Shown one piece after another: positions 45,615 to 54,060 of a stretch of DNA of 64,000 nucleotides. Source of the stretch: Marinigracilibium pacificum (GTDB lineage: Bacteria; Bacteroidota; Bacteroidia; Cytophagales; Cyclobacteriaceae); NCBI RefSeq assembly GCF_012926615.1, contig NZ_JABBNU010000004.1:124001-188000 (forward strand), read 5' to 3'. Made by a program: the position numbers and the translations under genes. The first letter of the stretch is position 1, and every line of letters begins with the position of its first letter. The notes under the pieces were generated by a model. It saw only the letters and a program-made list of their open reading frames with translations, did no database searches and was not told where the DNA came from.

Positions 45615-45691
45615 TACTTTGTAATATAAAGTTGATAGATAAAAAAAAGACTTCATGTATATTTTCATGAAGTACTTTATAATACAAAGTA
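45615..45691. repeat. 18-bp inverted repeat flanking a terminator upstream of the VIT gene
   Basis: TACTTTGTAATATAAAGT (45615-45632) and ACTTTATAATACAAAGTA (45674-45691) are reverse complements at 17 of 18 positions and are separated by 41 bp. They flank the smaller hairpin at 45650-45673. The region could form a larger stem-loop or bind a regulator, and it lies 11 bp upstream of the VIT start codon. Confidence 0.6.
45641..45673 (-). terminator. Terminator of the NTF2-like gene
   Basis: An 8-bp stem (ACTTCATG at 45650-45657 with CATGAAGT at 45666-45673), an 8-nt loop, and on the minus strand a run of eight T (45648-45641). It lies 68 bp past the stop of the NTF2-like gene and 37 bp before the VIT start codon. 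Confidence 0.75.
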
Positions 45692-45740
45692 AATATAATT
45701 TATTTATTAAAAACAGAGATTTATTAAAAAAAATGTTAAA

Positions 45741-46256
45741 TCAATATTCATCATCTGGAGACCCCAAATCAAAATTCATAGATTCGACAATCTTAAGTCT
45801 ATCGTAATAAAAATGAACTTCTTTAATCTTTTGATCTACAAACAATATGGCCAAATGATATGGGATGGTAACAGTTTTACCATTATCATGTGAGTTTCTA
45901 TTTTTACCCCAATGATATATCCATATGCCTTTTTTATCATTATCATACTCACCTATCAACCATTTTTTCTCAATAATTTTAGGGTTGAGTGTCATTCTTA
46001 ATTGTTCCCAGAAATCTATATGTTCATTTGTGTTTAACATATCATTGCCACCGAGATTGAATGCTTGGGAATTATCCGCTAATACAGCTCGCATATTTTG
46101 CCAGTCTGCATCTTCATAGGCTTTGATCCACTTTTTGGCAAGTTCTAATTCTGTTTCTCCTATAATCGAATTTGAAGCAATAGATTGTGCTGTGCAATTC
46201 GTTGTGGAAATGAATATTAAGATAAATGCGAAGAATACAAATTTAAAATTTTTCAT
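45741..46256 (-). CDS. Secreted NTF2-like (SnoaL-type) protein
   Basis: A 171-residue protein with a signal peptide (MKNFKFVFFAFILIFISTTNCTAQ; a lipobox-like TTNC is possible but followed by TAQ). The mature part is an NTF2-like cone fold: ELAKKWIKAYEDADWQNMRAVLADNSQAF (38-66), a middle WEQLRM helix and a C-terminal strand pair KIKEVHFYYDRLKIVE. This superfamily includes isomerases, hydrolases and plain ligand binders, so no function is assigned. The frame stays open to 46271, but the ATG at 46256 gives the clean signal peptide and was chosen. Monocistronic, with its own terminator. Confidence 0.78.
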   Translation of the reverse strand: MKNFKFVFFAFILIFISTTNCTAQSIASNSIIGETELELAKKWIKAYEDADWQNMRAVLADNSQAFNLGGNDMLNTNEHIDFWEQLRMTLNPKIIEKKWLIGEYDNDKKGIWIYHWGKNRNSHDNGKTVTIPYHLAILFVDQKIKEVHFYYDRLKIVESMNFDLGSPDDEY

Positions 46257-46601
46257 GGTGTCCAATGTCAAAATGTTGGTTCTCGAGATGATATACTTAT
46301 TCTCAATTTCCTCATGACAGGAAACTTCTTAGCTCTTCAAATACTGCTTCTGATGATTCTAATCTTTGTATATAAACGAAGATAATTTGATAGCTGTTGT
46401 ATGTTACTCATTAAAATAACATTGTAATCAGAAATTTCACCCATTTTAGGTTAAAGGATGACCCGGAATTTGTAAAAAATCAATGAATAATTACGAACAC
46501 ATTTTATAACAAGTTGTCTAATAGATTGATTTATCAGGATAACAAAATCTATTTTATGAACTAATAGTTAAAGTATTAAAGACATTAATAACGATCAAAA
46601 C
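46257..46601. other. Intergenic region, no feature recognised
   Basis: 345 bp of AT-rich sequence between two minus-strand genes. It should hold the promoter of the NTF2-like gene and any terminator of the glycosidase gene, but I see no clean hairpin, promoter match or small reading frame. Confidence 0.5.
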
Positions 46602-49289
46602 TTAATGCTCTAGTTGATCTAGATTTATTAATCTTATATGGTCTAACATAGCCATATTAATCTCTCCATCCATATTAGTATTCCAATCATTAAAGCTAAT
46701 TCTAAATGTATATTCACCAGGTGAAAGATATGTTTTAAACATATTAGAATATCCCCAATCAGACCATTCATCGGTCCCCCTTTGTGGTAATACAATTACC
46801 CCTTTATATGTATTATCTATATAAAAACTTCTGATTGCACAGTTATTATCAGTATTCCAGGGTCCGGATCCATTCGAATATCTGAAATCTATTAAATACC
46901 AGCTTTCTTCCTTAATTGAGATTGTTATAGAAATTTCCTTGTTTTTACTATTAGAAATCTCGATATATCCATCTCCAGAATAATTTTTGAACTGGTTGAG
47001 TCTTTTATAATTATTATTTTCAAATTCAACAATTGATATATTTTCCTTATTGAAATTGAAGAATGGTTCTGAAGTAAATGATTCATACCCTGTGCTATCT
47101 AAAGCACTTACCTTATAAATATTGTTATCTCCAATTTCTAAAGGATAAGTATTTGAAACTGATCGATCATAAATCTCCCCATTTTTATAAATCAAGTACT
47201 CTTTAGCTCCTGCTATTTCGTTCCACTCTAAATGATCTTTAACAAATAAAGGTCTAGGAGCAGGTAATGAAAATTGATTTTGCTGCAAATTGATTCCATC
47301 GCTATCAAACTTTTCATTACTCATATCGATCTCTATAGTATGTTTTCCAGAGAGGTTTGCATCAAAGAAATATTGGTCAGATTCTTTTCCGTCAATTATG
47401 AATTTTGAAATCTTATTACCATACCCGGTAACTGTTATATCTAAAACAGCATTTCTGTACTTAAAATTCTCTAATTTTCTTTTCCCACCATAATTCTCTG
47501 GTATCACAGGAGAAAATGTAATACCATTGGTCTCGAAATTCATTCCAATAAATACTCTATGGACCATAGCAAGATTACCAGCCATGCTCCATAGCATTCG
47601 ATGAGAATTTATTTCAGTACCTTTGTAGTCACCACTTTCGGCAACGAAGTTTTCATAGTTTGTAAGAAACAGCCCTCCTGCCCTGTATAAAGAAGCTAAA
47701 CCATGATTAAGAACAGTTTCATTTCCTGCTTTCGCCGCAGCAAGGTTCCAGTATGATTGCACAAATGGCCAAATTCCATTATTATGATAAGGAGGAATAC
47801 CTGGTATTTGTGGATATATACAAGTAACTCCATATGGTGTTAAAGGTGATCTAGCAATTAGTTTTGCAGCCCTGTTTTCATCGGCAACCTCAAAAATCAC
47901 TGCTAGTGCAGATCCTAATGCCTCAAATCTTGGTGATAAGTTTAAATAAGGTCTACCATATAAATATTGACCATAATAATCCTTTTCCTTCATCCATAAA
48001 TACTTGTTTATCCCATCCTTAATTATTTCAGCTCTTTTTATATAACCCGAAGAGTCATAGCCAAGTTCTTTAGCCATTTCACTTAAAATAATGTGAGCCT
48101 GATAATGAACGACATTTGTCCCCAGATTTTCAGAATAATAAATATCTCTATTATCCATCCATTTTGGATAAGTTTGTTCTCTCCAGTCTAAGAATGAAGA
48201 TTCACCTTTGAAAAGTCCGGTTTGAGAATTGAATAATGTTTTGTAGTCATCTTCCAGGGTGTTTTTAATTATTTTGTATGCTATTTCTAACCATTCCCTA
48301 TCTCCGGTTATTTTATATAGTTCCCAGGCTGCTAAAGTCCATGTAGTTCTATCAGATGATACTGGCCATGCACCACCCGAACCAGTATCTTGAATTATCC
48401 TGTCTCTTTTTACCTTCTTAAGAAGACTTATTTTAGCCACTTCCGGTTCATGGTAGGCAAAAGCAAGAAAAATGGAATAGCTCACATCTCTGGTCCATAC
48501 ACCTCCCCACTTTGCACCTGTTCTTAGTGTACTATCAGGTTCTATGTTTAAAATAGCTTCTTCAAGAGACATGTTGAATAATGCATCAACAATTGGCTGG
48601 TCTGAACTATAATTTGGTTTTTCAATTAAACTTTGAGATAGTTTCCAACTTTTTTCTTCACCTTCTGATTCATTGTAAGGATTAAATACAAGGTCTATTT
48701 TATAGATATTTTCATCATTAGTTGGTTCTAATTTTAATCCTTTATTATCCAGGTTTACAAAATCCCACGATAAGGGGTCTGAATTTCCTGCTATATAAAC
48801 ACCTTTATAATCTTCCTTTGCAATTCTCGTTCCATCAAAGGCTTCAAAATATCCTTTCTCCTCAAACGATTTGAAAATTGGAGTTAGATCTACTTTAATG
48901 GTATAATTATAATTGATTGGTAAACCATTTTCAGGGACTTCCTCATTTTCAACGTACTGTTTTCCAAAGGTTATTATAGGTGAGGAATGTTCATCATTTA
49001 TAACTACAATATGGTCAGTACCAGGCGCAAACTCATTATCTTTTTCGTTAATGCTGAACTTAAATTTGATTTGCCTGGAAAAATTCTGAGAAGCCGGACT
49101 TTTATAATTTGATTTTAATTCATGTTCAGAAACTACTTCTCCAATATTATTACCCTGAACAACCTTATCAGTATATATGGTAAACTCATCAGATTGATAT
49201 AACACATTTGTGTTATCATTAGAATTAGTCTGATTATCCTGACAAGACATGATTAAAATCGAGAGGATGAACGTGTAAAGGTATTTCAT
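46602..49289 (-). CDS. Lipoprotein glycoside hydrolase, six-hairpin (alpha/alpha)6 type
   Basis: An 895-residue protein with a lipobox (IMSC, Cys16). An N-terminal beta-rich region (about 30-240) precedes an (alpha/alpha)6 catalytic domain of the MGH1/trehalase/GH63-like clan (about 245-640). Motifs include GGVWTRDVSYSIFLAFAYHEP, RDRIIQDTGSGGAWPVSSDRTTWTLAAWELY, LGTNVVHYQAHIILSEMAK, NNGIWPFVQSYWNLAAA and EINSHRMLWSMAGNLAMVHRV. The C-terminal 200 residues look like a carbohydrate-binding beta-sandwich, with a fibronectin-III-like stretch near 690-740. Expected to be surface- or periplasm-facing and to cut an alpha-glucan- or mannan-type oligosaccharide. No SusCD pair is adjacent, so it stands alone. 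Substrate not readable. Confidence 0.85.
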   Translation of the reverse strand: MKYLYTFILSILIMSCQDNQTNSNDNTNVLYQSDEFTIYTDKVVQGNNIGEVVSEHELKSNYKSPASQNFSRQIKFKFSINEKDNEFAPGTDHIVVINDEHSSPIITFGKQYVENEEVPENGLPINYNYTIKVDLTPIFKSFEEKGYFEAFDGTRIAKEDYKGVYIAGNSDPLSWDFVNLDNKGLKLEPTNDENIYKIDLVFNPYNESEGEEKSWKLSQSLIEKPNYSSDQPIVDALFNMSLEEAILNIEPDSTLRTGAKWGGVWTRDVSYSIFLAFAYHEPEVAKISLLKKVKRDRIIQDTGSGGAWPVSSDRTTWTLAAWELYKITGDREWLEIAYKIIKNTLEDDYKTLFNSQTGLFKGESSFLDWREQTYPKWMDNRDIYYSENLGTNVVHYQAHIILSEMAKELGYDSSGYIKRAEIIKDGINKYLWMKEKDYYGQYLYGRPYLNLSPRFEALGSALAVIFEVADENRAAKLIARSPLTPYGVTCIYPQIPGIPPYHNNGIWPFVQSYWNLAAAKAGNETVLNHGLASLYRAGGLFLTNYENFVAESGDYKGTEINSHRMLWSMAGNLAMVHRVFIGMNFETNGITFSPVIPENYGGKRKLENFKYRNAVLDITVTGYGNKISKFIIDGKESDQYFFDANLSGKHTIEIDMSNEKFDSDGINLQQNQFSLPAPRPLFVKDHLEWNEIAGAKEYLIYKNGEIYDRSVSNTYPLEIGDNNIYKVSALDSTGYESFTSEPFFNFNKENISIVEFENNNYKRLNQFKNYSGDGYIEISNSKNKEISITISIKEESWYLIDFRYSNGSGPWNTDNNCAIRSFYIDNTYKGVIVLPQRGTDEWSDWGYSNMFKTYLSPGEYTFRISFNDWNTNMDGEINMAMLDHIRLINLDQLEH

Positions 49290-49307
49290 TAATTTTCTTA
49301 TTTACCA

Positions 49308-49326
49308 ATCAAATTTATGATTTGAT
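49308..49326. repeat. Short inverted repeat upstream of the glycosidase gene
   Basis: ATCAAAT (49308-49314) and ATTTGAT (49320-49326) around a 5-bp centre, 19 bp upstream of the glycosidase start. Possible operator; weak on its own because the region is AT-rich. Confidence 0.3.
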
Positions 49327-49396
49327 AAATATAGAAAATATATGTCTTAGAAAAGTATTTATAATTATTTAAGACTAGACGAATGATTAAAGAATA

Positions 49397-49798
49397 CTAT
49401 TTTTTTAACCAGAAAATAGCCTCTTCTCTATTTGTAAATAACTTAGTAGGCTTCAATGGTTTATTTAATCCAAGGAAAAAGTTACCGATTAATTTACTGA
49501 TTGGGTTGGTTACTATTAATGCACATTTTGTATAAGTTTTGGCATGGCTTTCACCTGAAAAATGCTTTCTGCATTCTTTAGTCATCCTAACCACGTTAGT
49601 TAAATTACATAATAGCGGATAAGGTTCATTATTTAGTATTTCTGAAGTTATTCTGGTTGATTCAAGACCATCCTGAAGTGCCATCTCAGTATTAGGTTGA
49701 CAATCCGTTTCAAAAATACCATCGGATCTTAGAGTGAATTTGATTTTGTCATTCTCTCTATAAGATAAGATCTCGATTTCCTGATGAGGTGATATCAT
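49397..49798 (-). CDS. STAS/SEC14-like small protein
   Basis: A 133-residue soluble protein with alternating beta-alpha pattern and the closing segment LTKPTKLFTNREEAIFWLKK-type (here KPTKLFTNREEAIFWL, 116-131). That helix-end motif is seen in STAS/SEC14-like (SpoIIAA-like) proteins of Bacteroidota. Its start overlaps the histidine kinase stop by 4 bp (ATGA), so it is translationally coupled and probably works with the kinase, for example as a ligand-sensing or partner-switch component. No catalytic residues are visible. Confidence 0.6.
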   Translation of the reverse strand: MISPHQEIEILSYRENDKIKFTLRSDGIFETDCQPNTEMALQDGLESTRITSEILNNEPYPLLCNLTNVVRMTKECRKHFSGESHAKTYTKCALIVTNPISKLIGNFFLGLNKPLKPTKLFTNREEAIFWLKK

Positions 49799-50697
49799 AT
49801 TTTAACCTTATTATTATCTGAATACTTTTCACTTTTATTGGTAATATTCATTCCAATGGTAAAATAAAATGTCGCACCTTGCCCCTCTACAGACTCAACC
49901 CAGATTCTTTCTCCTGCTGATTCAAGTAAATTTTTTACCGTAGCAAGTCCGATTCCCTGACTTTCATGTGTTCCATCAGGGTCATACTTATGGAAAAGTT
50001 CAAATATTTTTTCTTGTTCAATTACCGGAATACCCGGACCATTATCTGAAACAGAAATTACAATCTTATCATCTTCTTCTTTAATATCTATTCCTATTCT
50101 GCATTCAGGCTTATCACAGTATTTTACTGCATTACTAATAAGGTTTCTTAAAATCCTGACTAAAACAGTTCGATTAAACTCGATGATCCATTTACATTTA
50201 GACACATCAATTACAACATTATCGTCCAATCTGTCAGTTTCAATAATTTCATTAATTATTTCATGAAGATCTATGGCTGTTTTTTGTTCAGTGGGATCAC
50301 TTAAAACAGAATATTCTAATATCCCATGAACGAGATTTTTCATTTTATCAACTGTACTGGCGAGTTTAATAATAAGCTCTTGAGCATCAGTATTATTCCT
50401 GTCTACCGTATGAGCTAGAAGATACACCAATCCTGAAATAGAATTTAAAGGAGATTTTAAATCATGTGCTGTGCTGTATGCAAACTTTTCTAGCCTCTTA
50501 TTGATTTGATCTAGCTTTTGTTTTTCTACAACATTCTCATTTAACTCTTCACTTAACATATTTAGGCCCAGACAAATAGCATCTAGTAGATCATTTCGAC
50601 CATTAACGTCTAATGACCTAGAAAAGTCCATAGCAGCCATACCTCCTATCATATCAAGGATTTTGCTTAACCTATCATCTTGAATATTGTTTTCCAC
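49795..50697 (-). CDS. Soluble sensor histidine kinase without input domain
   Basis: A 300-residue cytosolic kinase. After about 65 helical residues comes the HisKA H-box FAYSTAHDLKSPLNSISGL (72-90, phospho-acceptor His78), then a HATPase domain with the N-box NLISNAVKYC, the G1 box DNGPGIP, the F-box region IFELFHKYD and the G2 box GIGLATVKNLLE, ending GATFYFTIG. No transmembrane, PAS or GAF input domain is present, so the signal must come from a partner. The coupled STAS/SEC14-like gene is the obvious candidate. No response regulator gene is adjacent. Confidence 0.92.
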   Translation of the reverse strand: MENNIQDDRLSKILDMIGGMAAMDFSRSLDVNGRNDLLDAICLGLNMLSEELNENVVEKQKLDQINKRLEKFAYSTAHDLKSPLNSISGLVYLLAHTVDRNNTDAQELIIKLASTVDKMKNLVHGILEYSVLSDPTEQKTAIDLHEIINEIIETDRLDDNVVIDVSKCKWIIEFNRTVLVRILRNLISNAVKYCDKPECRIGIDIKEEDDKIVISVSDNGPGIPVIEQEKIFELFHKYDPDGTHESQGIGLATVKNLLESAGERIWVESVEGQGATFYFTIGMNITNKSEKYSDNNKVKI

Positions 50698-50980
50698 AAG
50701 CTTAAAACAGTATGATGATTTCTAAAAATAAAAAAAAATATACAAAAATATATTTTCCAGACGTTATTTAAGATAGCATATTTTTTTGAAATAATTGCAT
50801 TTATCTTTCAACAATATGTTACCATATTTTATCTGATGATTGCAAATGATCGATGATTAATGAAGTATAAATTTTTTTTATAATTAAAATCATTAAGGAT
50901 TTGTTTAAATAAATAATATCTGACTATAATAATAAAATTAATTATTTGTATATTAAATATAACTTTTAAACTATTTCCAT

Positions 50981-51562
50981 ATGAAGAATATATTTTATTT
51001 TCTATTAATATTTCTGATGGGATGTTCATCAGCAAATATAGTTGAGTCATGGAAAGACCCTGATACAACAATTAGTGAAACAGAATATCAAAAAGTTATG
51101 ATAGCCGTCTTGGCTTCTAATGAAGGCAGGAGACGAACGGCAGAAGACTTTTTAGCACAGAAGTATCCGAAACTTGTGCCTTCATATAATGTATTCAAAG
51201 GCTTGGATGAAAAGAATATAGATAAGGAACAATTAAAGAGTATATTAACCAATCAGGGTTTTGACGCTGTAATTATAATGCGATTGGTGGATGTTTCTAA
51301 AGAAACTAATTATGTACCAGGAAACTATTCAGGGGGATTTTATGGGTATTATGGAGCGTATTGGCCAGGATATTATAACCCCGGTTATTATACTGAAGAC
51401 ACAAAATATTCAGTATCTACTGATGTATTTGATTTAAATAGAAATAAGTTGGTATGGTCTGCAATAACTTCCTCTTATAATAGTTCTAAAATTGAAACTG
51501 CTGTTGAAGACATTGCTTATTCAATAACTAAGGAAATGAAAAAGACAGGCTTCTTGCAATAA
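50981..51562 (+). CDS. DUF4136-like lipoprotein
   Basis: A 193-residue lipoprotein (lipobox MGC, Cys15) with the DUF4136-like features seen in the 14059 gene: an early ESWKDPDTTISE strand, a QGFDAVIIMRLVDV stretch, and an aromatic Gly/Tyr region (YSGGFYGYYGAYWPGYYNPGYY, in part) at about 117-138. The pattern SWKDP near the start is shared by small lipoproteins often found beside metal-efflux genes. It converges with the DUF3347 gene of the metal operon across a shared terminator. Function unknown. Confidence 0.75.
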   Translation: MKNIFYFLLIFLMGCSSANIVESWKDPDTTISETEYQKVMIAVLASNEGRRRTAEDFLAQKYPKLVPSYNVFKGLDEKNIDKEQLKSILTNQGFDAVIIMRLVDVSKETNYVPGNYSGGFYGYYGAYWPGYYNPGYYTEDTKYSVSTDVFDLNRNKLVWSAITSSYNSSKIETAVEDIAYSITKEMKKTGFLQ

Positions 51563-51590
51563 AGATATATCAAGTTTAGGAATGCAGAAA

Positions 51591-51621
51591 AAAGTCACGA
51601 CCATTAGATCGTGACTTTATC
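51591..51621. terminator. Bidirectional terminator at the end of the metal-efflux operon
   Basis: A perfect 10-bp stem (AAAGTCACGA at 51591-51600 with its complement at 51609-51618), an 8-nt loop, with A-run before and T-rich run after. It lies between the DUF4136-like gene (stop 51562) and the DUF3347 gene (stop 51626) and can serve both. Confidence 0.88.
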
Positions 51622-51625
51622 TTTT

Positions 51626-52177
51626 TTAAAGCTCCTCGGTTACACTTCCACAATGTAGCATCATATCACCAAAATATGGGTTCATGATTTCCTTTTCAGC
51701 ACTTAACCAACTAGCTCCTTTGTTATCAAAAGCCATCGGGCAATGTTGTCTGTACAACTTCACTTCTGTATTTGATGACTTTACCAGAGAATATACATTA
51801 TCTGAAAGTGTTTCGAATGCCTCACGTTGCTCATCAATATTATTGCTTTCTGAAATTGATTTTGCAGCTTCCTGAATTTTCAGGTATTCCTCTCCTTCTT
51901 TTCCATCTACTAATTCTGAAATACTTTTTGCAGTGTTTCCAGAAGTTTCAGCATCTGCTTTAACCAAAGCATCCTTTACTGTCAAATATGAATTAACAAG
52001 ATTAGCTACTAATTCATCTTCTTGACCAGTTGATTCTGAAGTTTCTTCACTTACCTCTACTGTAGAAGTTGTAGACTCTTCTTCACCAGTGTTTTCTGTA
52101 GATCCTCCGCACGAAATAGCAAACATTGAAACTACCAATGCTAAAGCTAAAACTAAATTTGATGTTCTGATTTTCAT
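51626..52177 (-). CDS. DUF3347 lipoprotein of the metal operon
   Basis: A 183-residue lipoprotein (lipobox AISC, Cys23) with an acidic Thr/Ser/Glu linker and a DUF3347 domain (about 55-183). The domain's closing part holds the candidate metal ligands HCPMA (145-149), NPYFGDMM (166-173) and HCG (175-177). The same C-terminal arrangement, with QHCPMA and LSCG, ends the CusB-like adaptor two genes upstream, so the domain exists twice in one operon. DUF3347 commonly appears with copper/silver efflux in Bacteroidota; soluble metal capture and hand-over is a reasonable inference. Last gene of the operon, 13 bp after the small Cys-Cys gene. Confidence 0.88.
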   Translation of the reverse strand: MKIRTSNLVLALALVVSMFAISCGGSTENTGEEESTTSTVEVSEETSESTGQEDELVANLVNSYLTVKDALVKADAETSGNTAKSISELVDGKEGEEYLKIQEAAKSISESNNIDEQREAFETLSDNVYSLVKSSNTEVKLYRQHCPMAFDNKGASWLSAEKEIMNPYFGDMMLHCGSVTEEL

Positions 52178-52190
52178 TTGATTTTAAGTT

Positions 52191-52319
52191 TTAAATCGTT
52201 TTTAAAAATATATAGGATAAAGCGGCTAATCCTACAATTAGCCAAAATAGGTTCTTTAATATTCGGTTTGCCTTTGATTTTCTAACTTGGTATTTATCCG
52301 TGTTACAGCAATCCTTCAT
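52191..52319 (-). CDS. 42-residue Cys-Cys single-span membrane protein in the metal operon
   Basis: A short gene encoding 42 residues. It begins MKDCCNTDKYQVRKSK, then one hydrophobic helix (about residues 22-39, LKNLFWLIVGLAALSYIF) and ends LKTI. The ATG at 52319 overlaps the TGA of the CusB-like adaptor (ATGA, 4 bp), the usual sign of translational coupling, and the stop is 13 bp before the DUF3347 gene. The basic stretch before the helix suggests Cys-Cys faces the cytosol. A vicinal Cys pair at positions 4-5 next to a membrane helix, inside a heavy-metal efflux operon, points to metal binding. I cannot name a described family; similar tiny CC proteins may occur elsewhere in Bacteroidota. 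Confidence 0.72.
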   Translation of the reverse strand: MKDCCNTDKYQVRKSKANRILKNLFWLIVGLAALSYIFLKTI

Positions 52320-54043
52320 TTTACTATTGTTTTAATTTCGCCACATGAAAGCATAGAAGCTCCAAAATATGGGTTCTTGATTTCATCTTCTTTACTTAAC
52401 CAGTCTGCTCCTGAATTATTATTTGCCATCGGACAATGCTGAACGTAATAGGTCTCATTTTTAAAGTTAAACAACTTGGCTGTTTCAATTATCTTATCAG
52501 ACATTGTGATGAATATTTGTCTGGACTTATTTATGTCGCCTGTTTTATTGAAGAGATCAATTTCTTTGAGCAAATCTTCTTTTAGTTCTTTAATCTCATT
52601 TACTGCTTCACCATCGAAATTGGCTGTATTAATATCTGAAACTGATTTTTTCATGCTTTTGGCAGACTCCAAAGCTTTAGTGAAATCATCATTTACCAGA
52701 TCATCTTTTAACTCAAGATAGGTTGAAATCAATTCATTTATTTCCTTTTCACCTGTGATAGTCAGATTGTCAGATAAATCAATCCCTGTATTATTCCTAT
52801 TCATCATACTCGGTTTATCCGCCAACTGAGCTGCGGCATCAACACTAAAAGTTCCATTTACTACCACTTCTTCTCCTGGTTTTAAACCTTCCAATACTAC
52901 ATATTGATCGTTAGTTTTAGGTCCCAGGGTTACTTCTCTTAATCTAAATGCAATATTTTCTTGATTTGAATCTTTGATATAGACTACAGATCTGGTTCCT
53001 GTCCACATCACTGCCGATTCCGGAATAATTATGGATTCACTACTCATCTCCTCAGAAGCATCAATCACTCCTGATACAAACATTTCAGGTTTCAGGTTCA
53101 AATCAGAGTTTTTCAAGGTTACTCTGGCATAAGCAACTCTGGTTTGTGGATCTATTACCGGGTCTATGTAATCTATCTTTTCATTAAAATTTTTACCTGG
53201 TAAGGATTTTATCTTAAATGATATATCATCTCCTTCTTTTACCCATGATATATCTTCTTCATATAAATCAAATAAAACCCATACTGAAGACAGATCTACA
53301 ATTTTGTAAAGTGATTCACCCTGTTTTACATGATCTCCAATATTAACTGTTTTTTCAATCACATATCCGGAAACGTCTGCGGTAATAGGAAATTCATTTA
53401 ATATCTTACCCGAACTAACAATTCTGTTAATCTGGCTTTCTGAAAGTTTCCAGTTGCGTAGCTTTCTAAATGCTGATTCATATAATTGAGGTTGACTTTC
53501 TTTTATCTTACCTGCTTCAATTAATTCTTCTTGAGCAGTAACCAGGCCTGGTGAATAGATATAAGCAATTACCTGGCCTCTCTTCACTTTTTCACCTGTA
53601 AAGTTAATGTTAAGCCTTTCTATTCTACCCGGAATATGAGCGGTCTGTAGAAACACTTTTCTTTCATCTTGCTTTATTTTTCCAGTTAATCGAATAACTT
53701 TTCCAACTTCCCCTTTTTTTACCTGCATAGTCTGGATGTTTGCCAGTTTCATAGCAGATTTAGACATTGTTACAGCTTCCGGGTCTGTATTTTCATCAGA
53801 ATCCCCTTCTGCCGGAATAAGATCCATACCACAAATCGGACAGTCACCCGGCTCTGGTTGTCTAATCTGCGGGTGCATTGAACAGGTGTAAATCGTTTCT
53901 TCCGCATGGTTATGTTCAGTCATCGATGCATCAGCAGAAGATTCGTTTTCACCTTTGTTTCCTATAACTAACCCTGATATAATACCTATCAATAGCATAA
54001 AGATACCGTAGGCAAATAGTTTACTTTTATTTGATATTTTCAT
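52316..54043 (-). CDS. cusB: CusB-type RND periplasmic adaptor with heavy-metal-binding and DUF3347 domains
   Basis: A 575-residue membrane-fusion protein of a metal tripartite pump. N-terminal anchor helix (about 8-28), His-rich stretch, then a YHS-like heavy-metal-binding segment, YTCSMHP (52-58) with CPICGM (68-73), typical of CusB proteins from many phyla. The barrel/lipoyl/hairpin adaptor core follows (about 95-430), with PGRIERLNINFTGEKVKRGQ and ADVSGYVIEKTVNIGDHVKQGESLYKIVDLSSVWV. A DUF3347 domain forms the C-terminus (about 440-575; HCPMA 536-540, LSCG 565-568). It bridges pump and channel and hands metal to the pump. It lies 17 bp downstream of the channel gene and overlaps the small Cys-Cys gene by 4 bp. 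Confidence 0.92.
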   Translation of the reverse strand: MKISNKSKLFAYGIFMLLIGIISGLVIGNKGENESSADASMTEHNHAEETIYTCSMHPQIRQPEPGDCPICGMDLIPAEGDSDENTDPEAVTMSKSAMKLANIQTMQVKKGEVGKVIRLTGKIKQDERKVFLQTAHIPGRIERLNINFTGEKVKRGQVIAYIYSPGLVTAQEELIEAGKIKESQPQLYESAFRKLRNWKLSESQINRIVSSGKILNEFPITADVSGYVIEKTVNIGDHVKQGESLYKIVDLSSVWVLFDLYEEDISWVKEGDDISFKIKSLPGKNFNEKIDYIDPVIDPQTRVAYARVTLKNSDLNLKPEMFVSGVIDASEEMSSESIIIPESAVMWTGTRSVVYIKDSNQENIAFRLREVTLGPKTNDQYVVLEGLKPGEEVVVNGTFSVDAAAQLADKPSMMNRNNTGIDLSDNLTITGEKEINELISTYLELKDDLVNDDFTKALESAKSMKKSVSDINTANFDGEAVNEIKELKEDLLKEIDLFNKTGDINKSRQIFITMSDKIIETAKLFNFKNETYYVQHCPMANNNSGADWLSKEDEIKNPYFGASMLSCGEIKTIVK

Positions 54044-54060
54044 GTTATTTCTTGTTCGAT

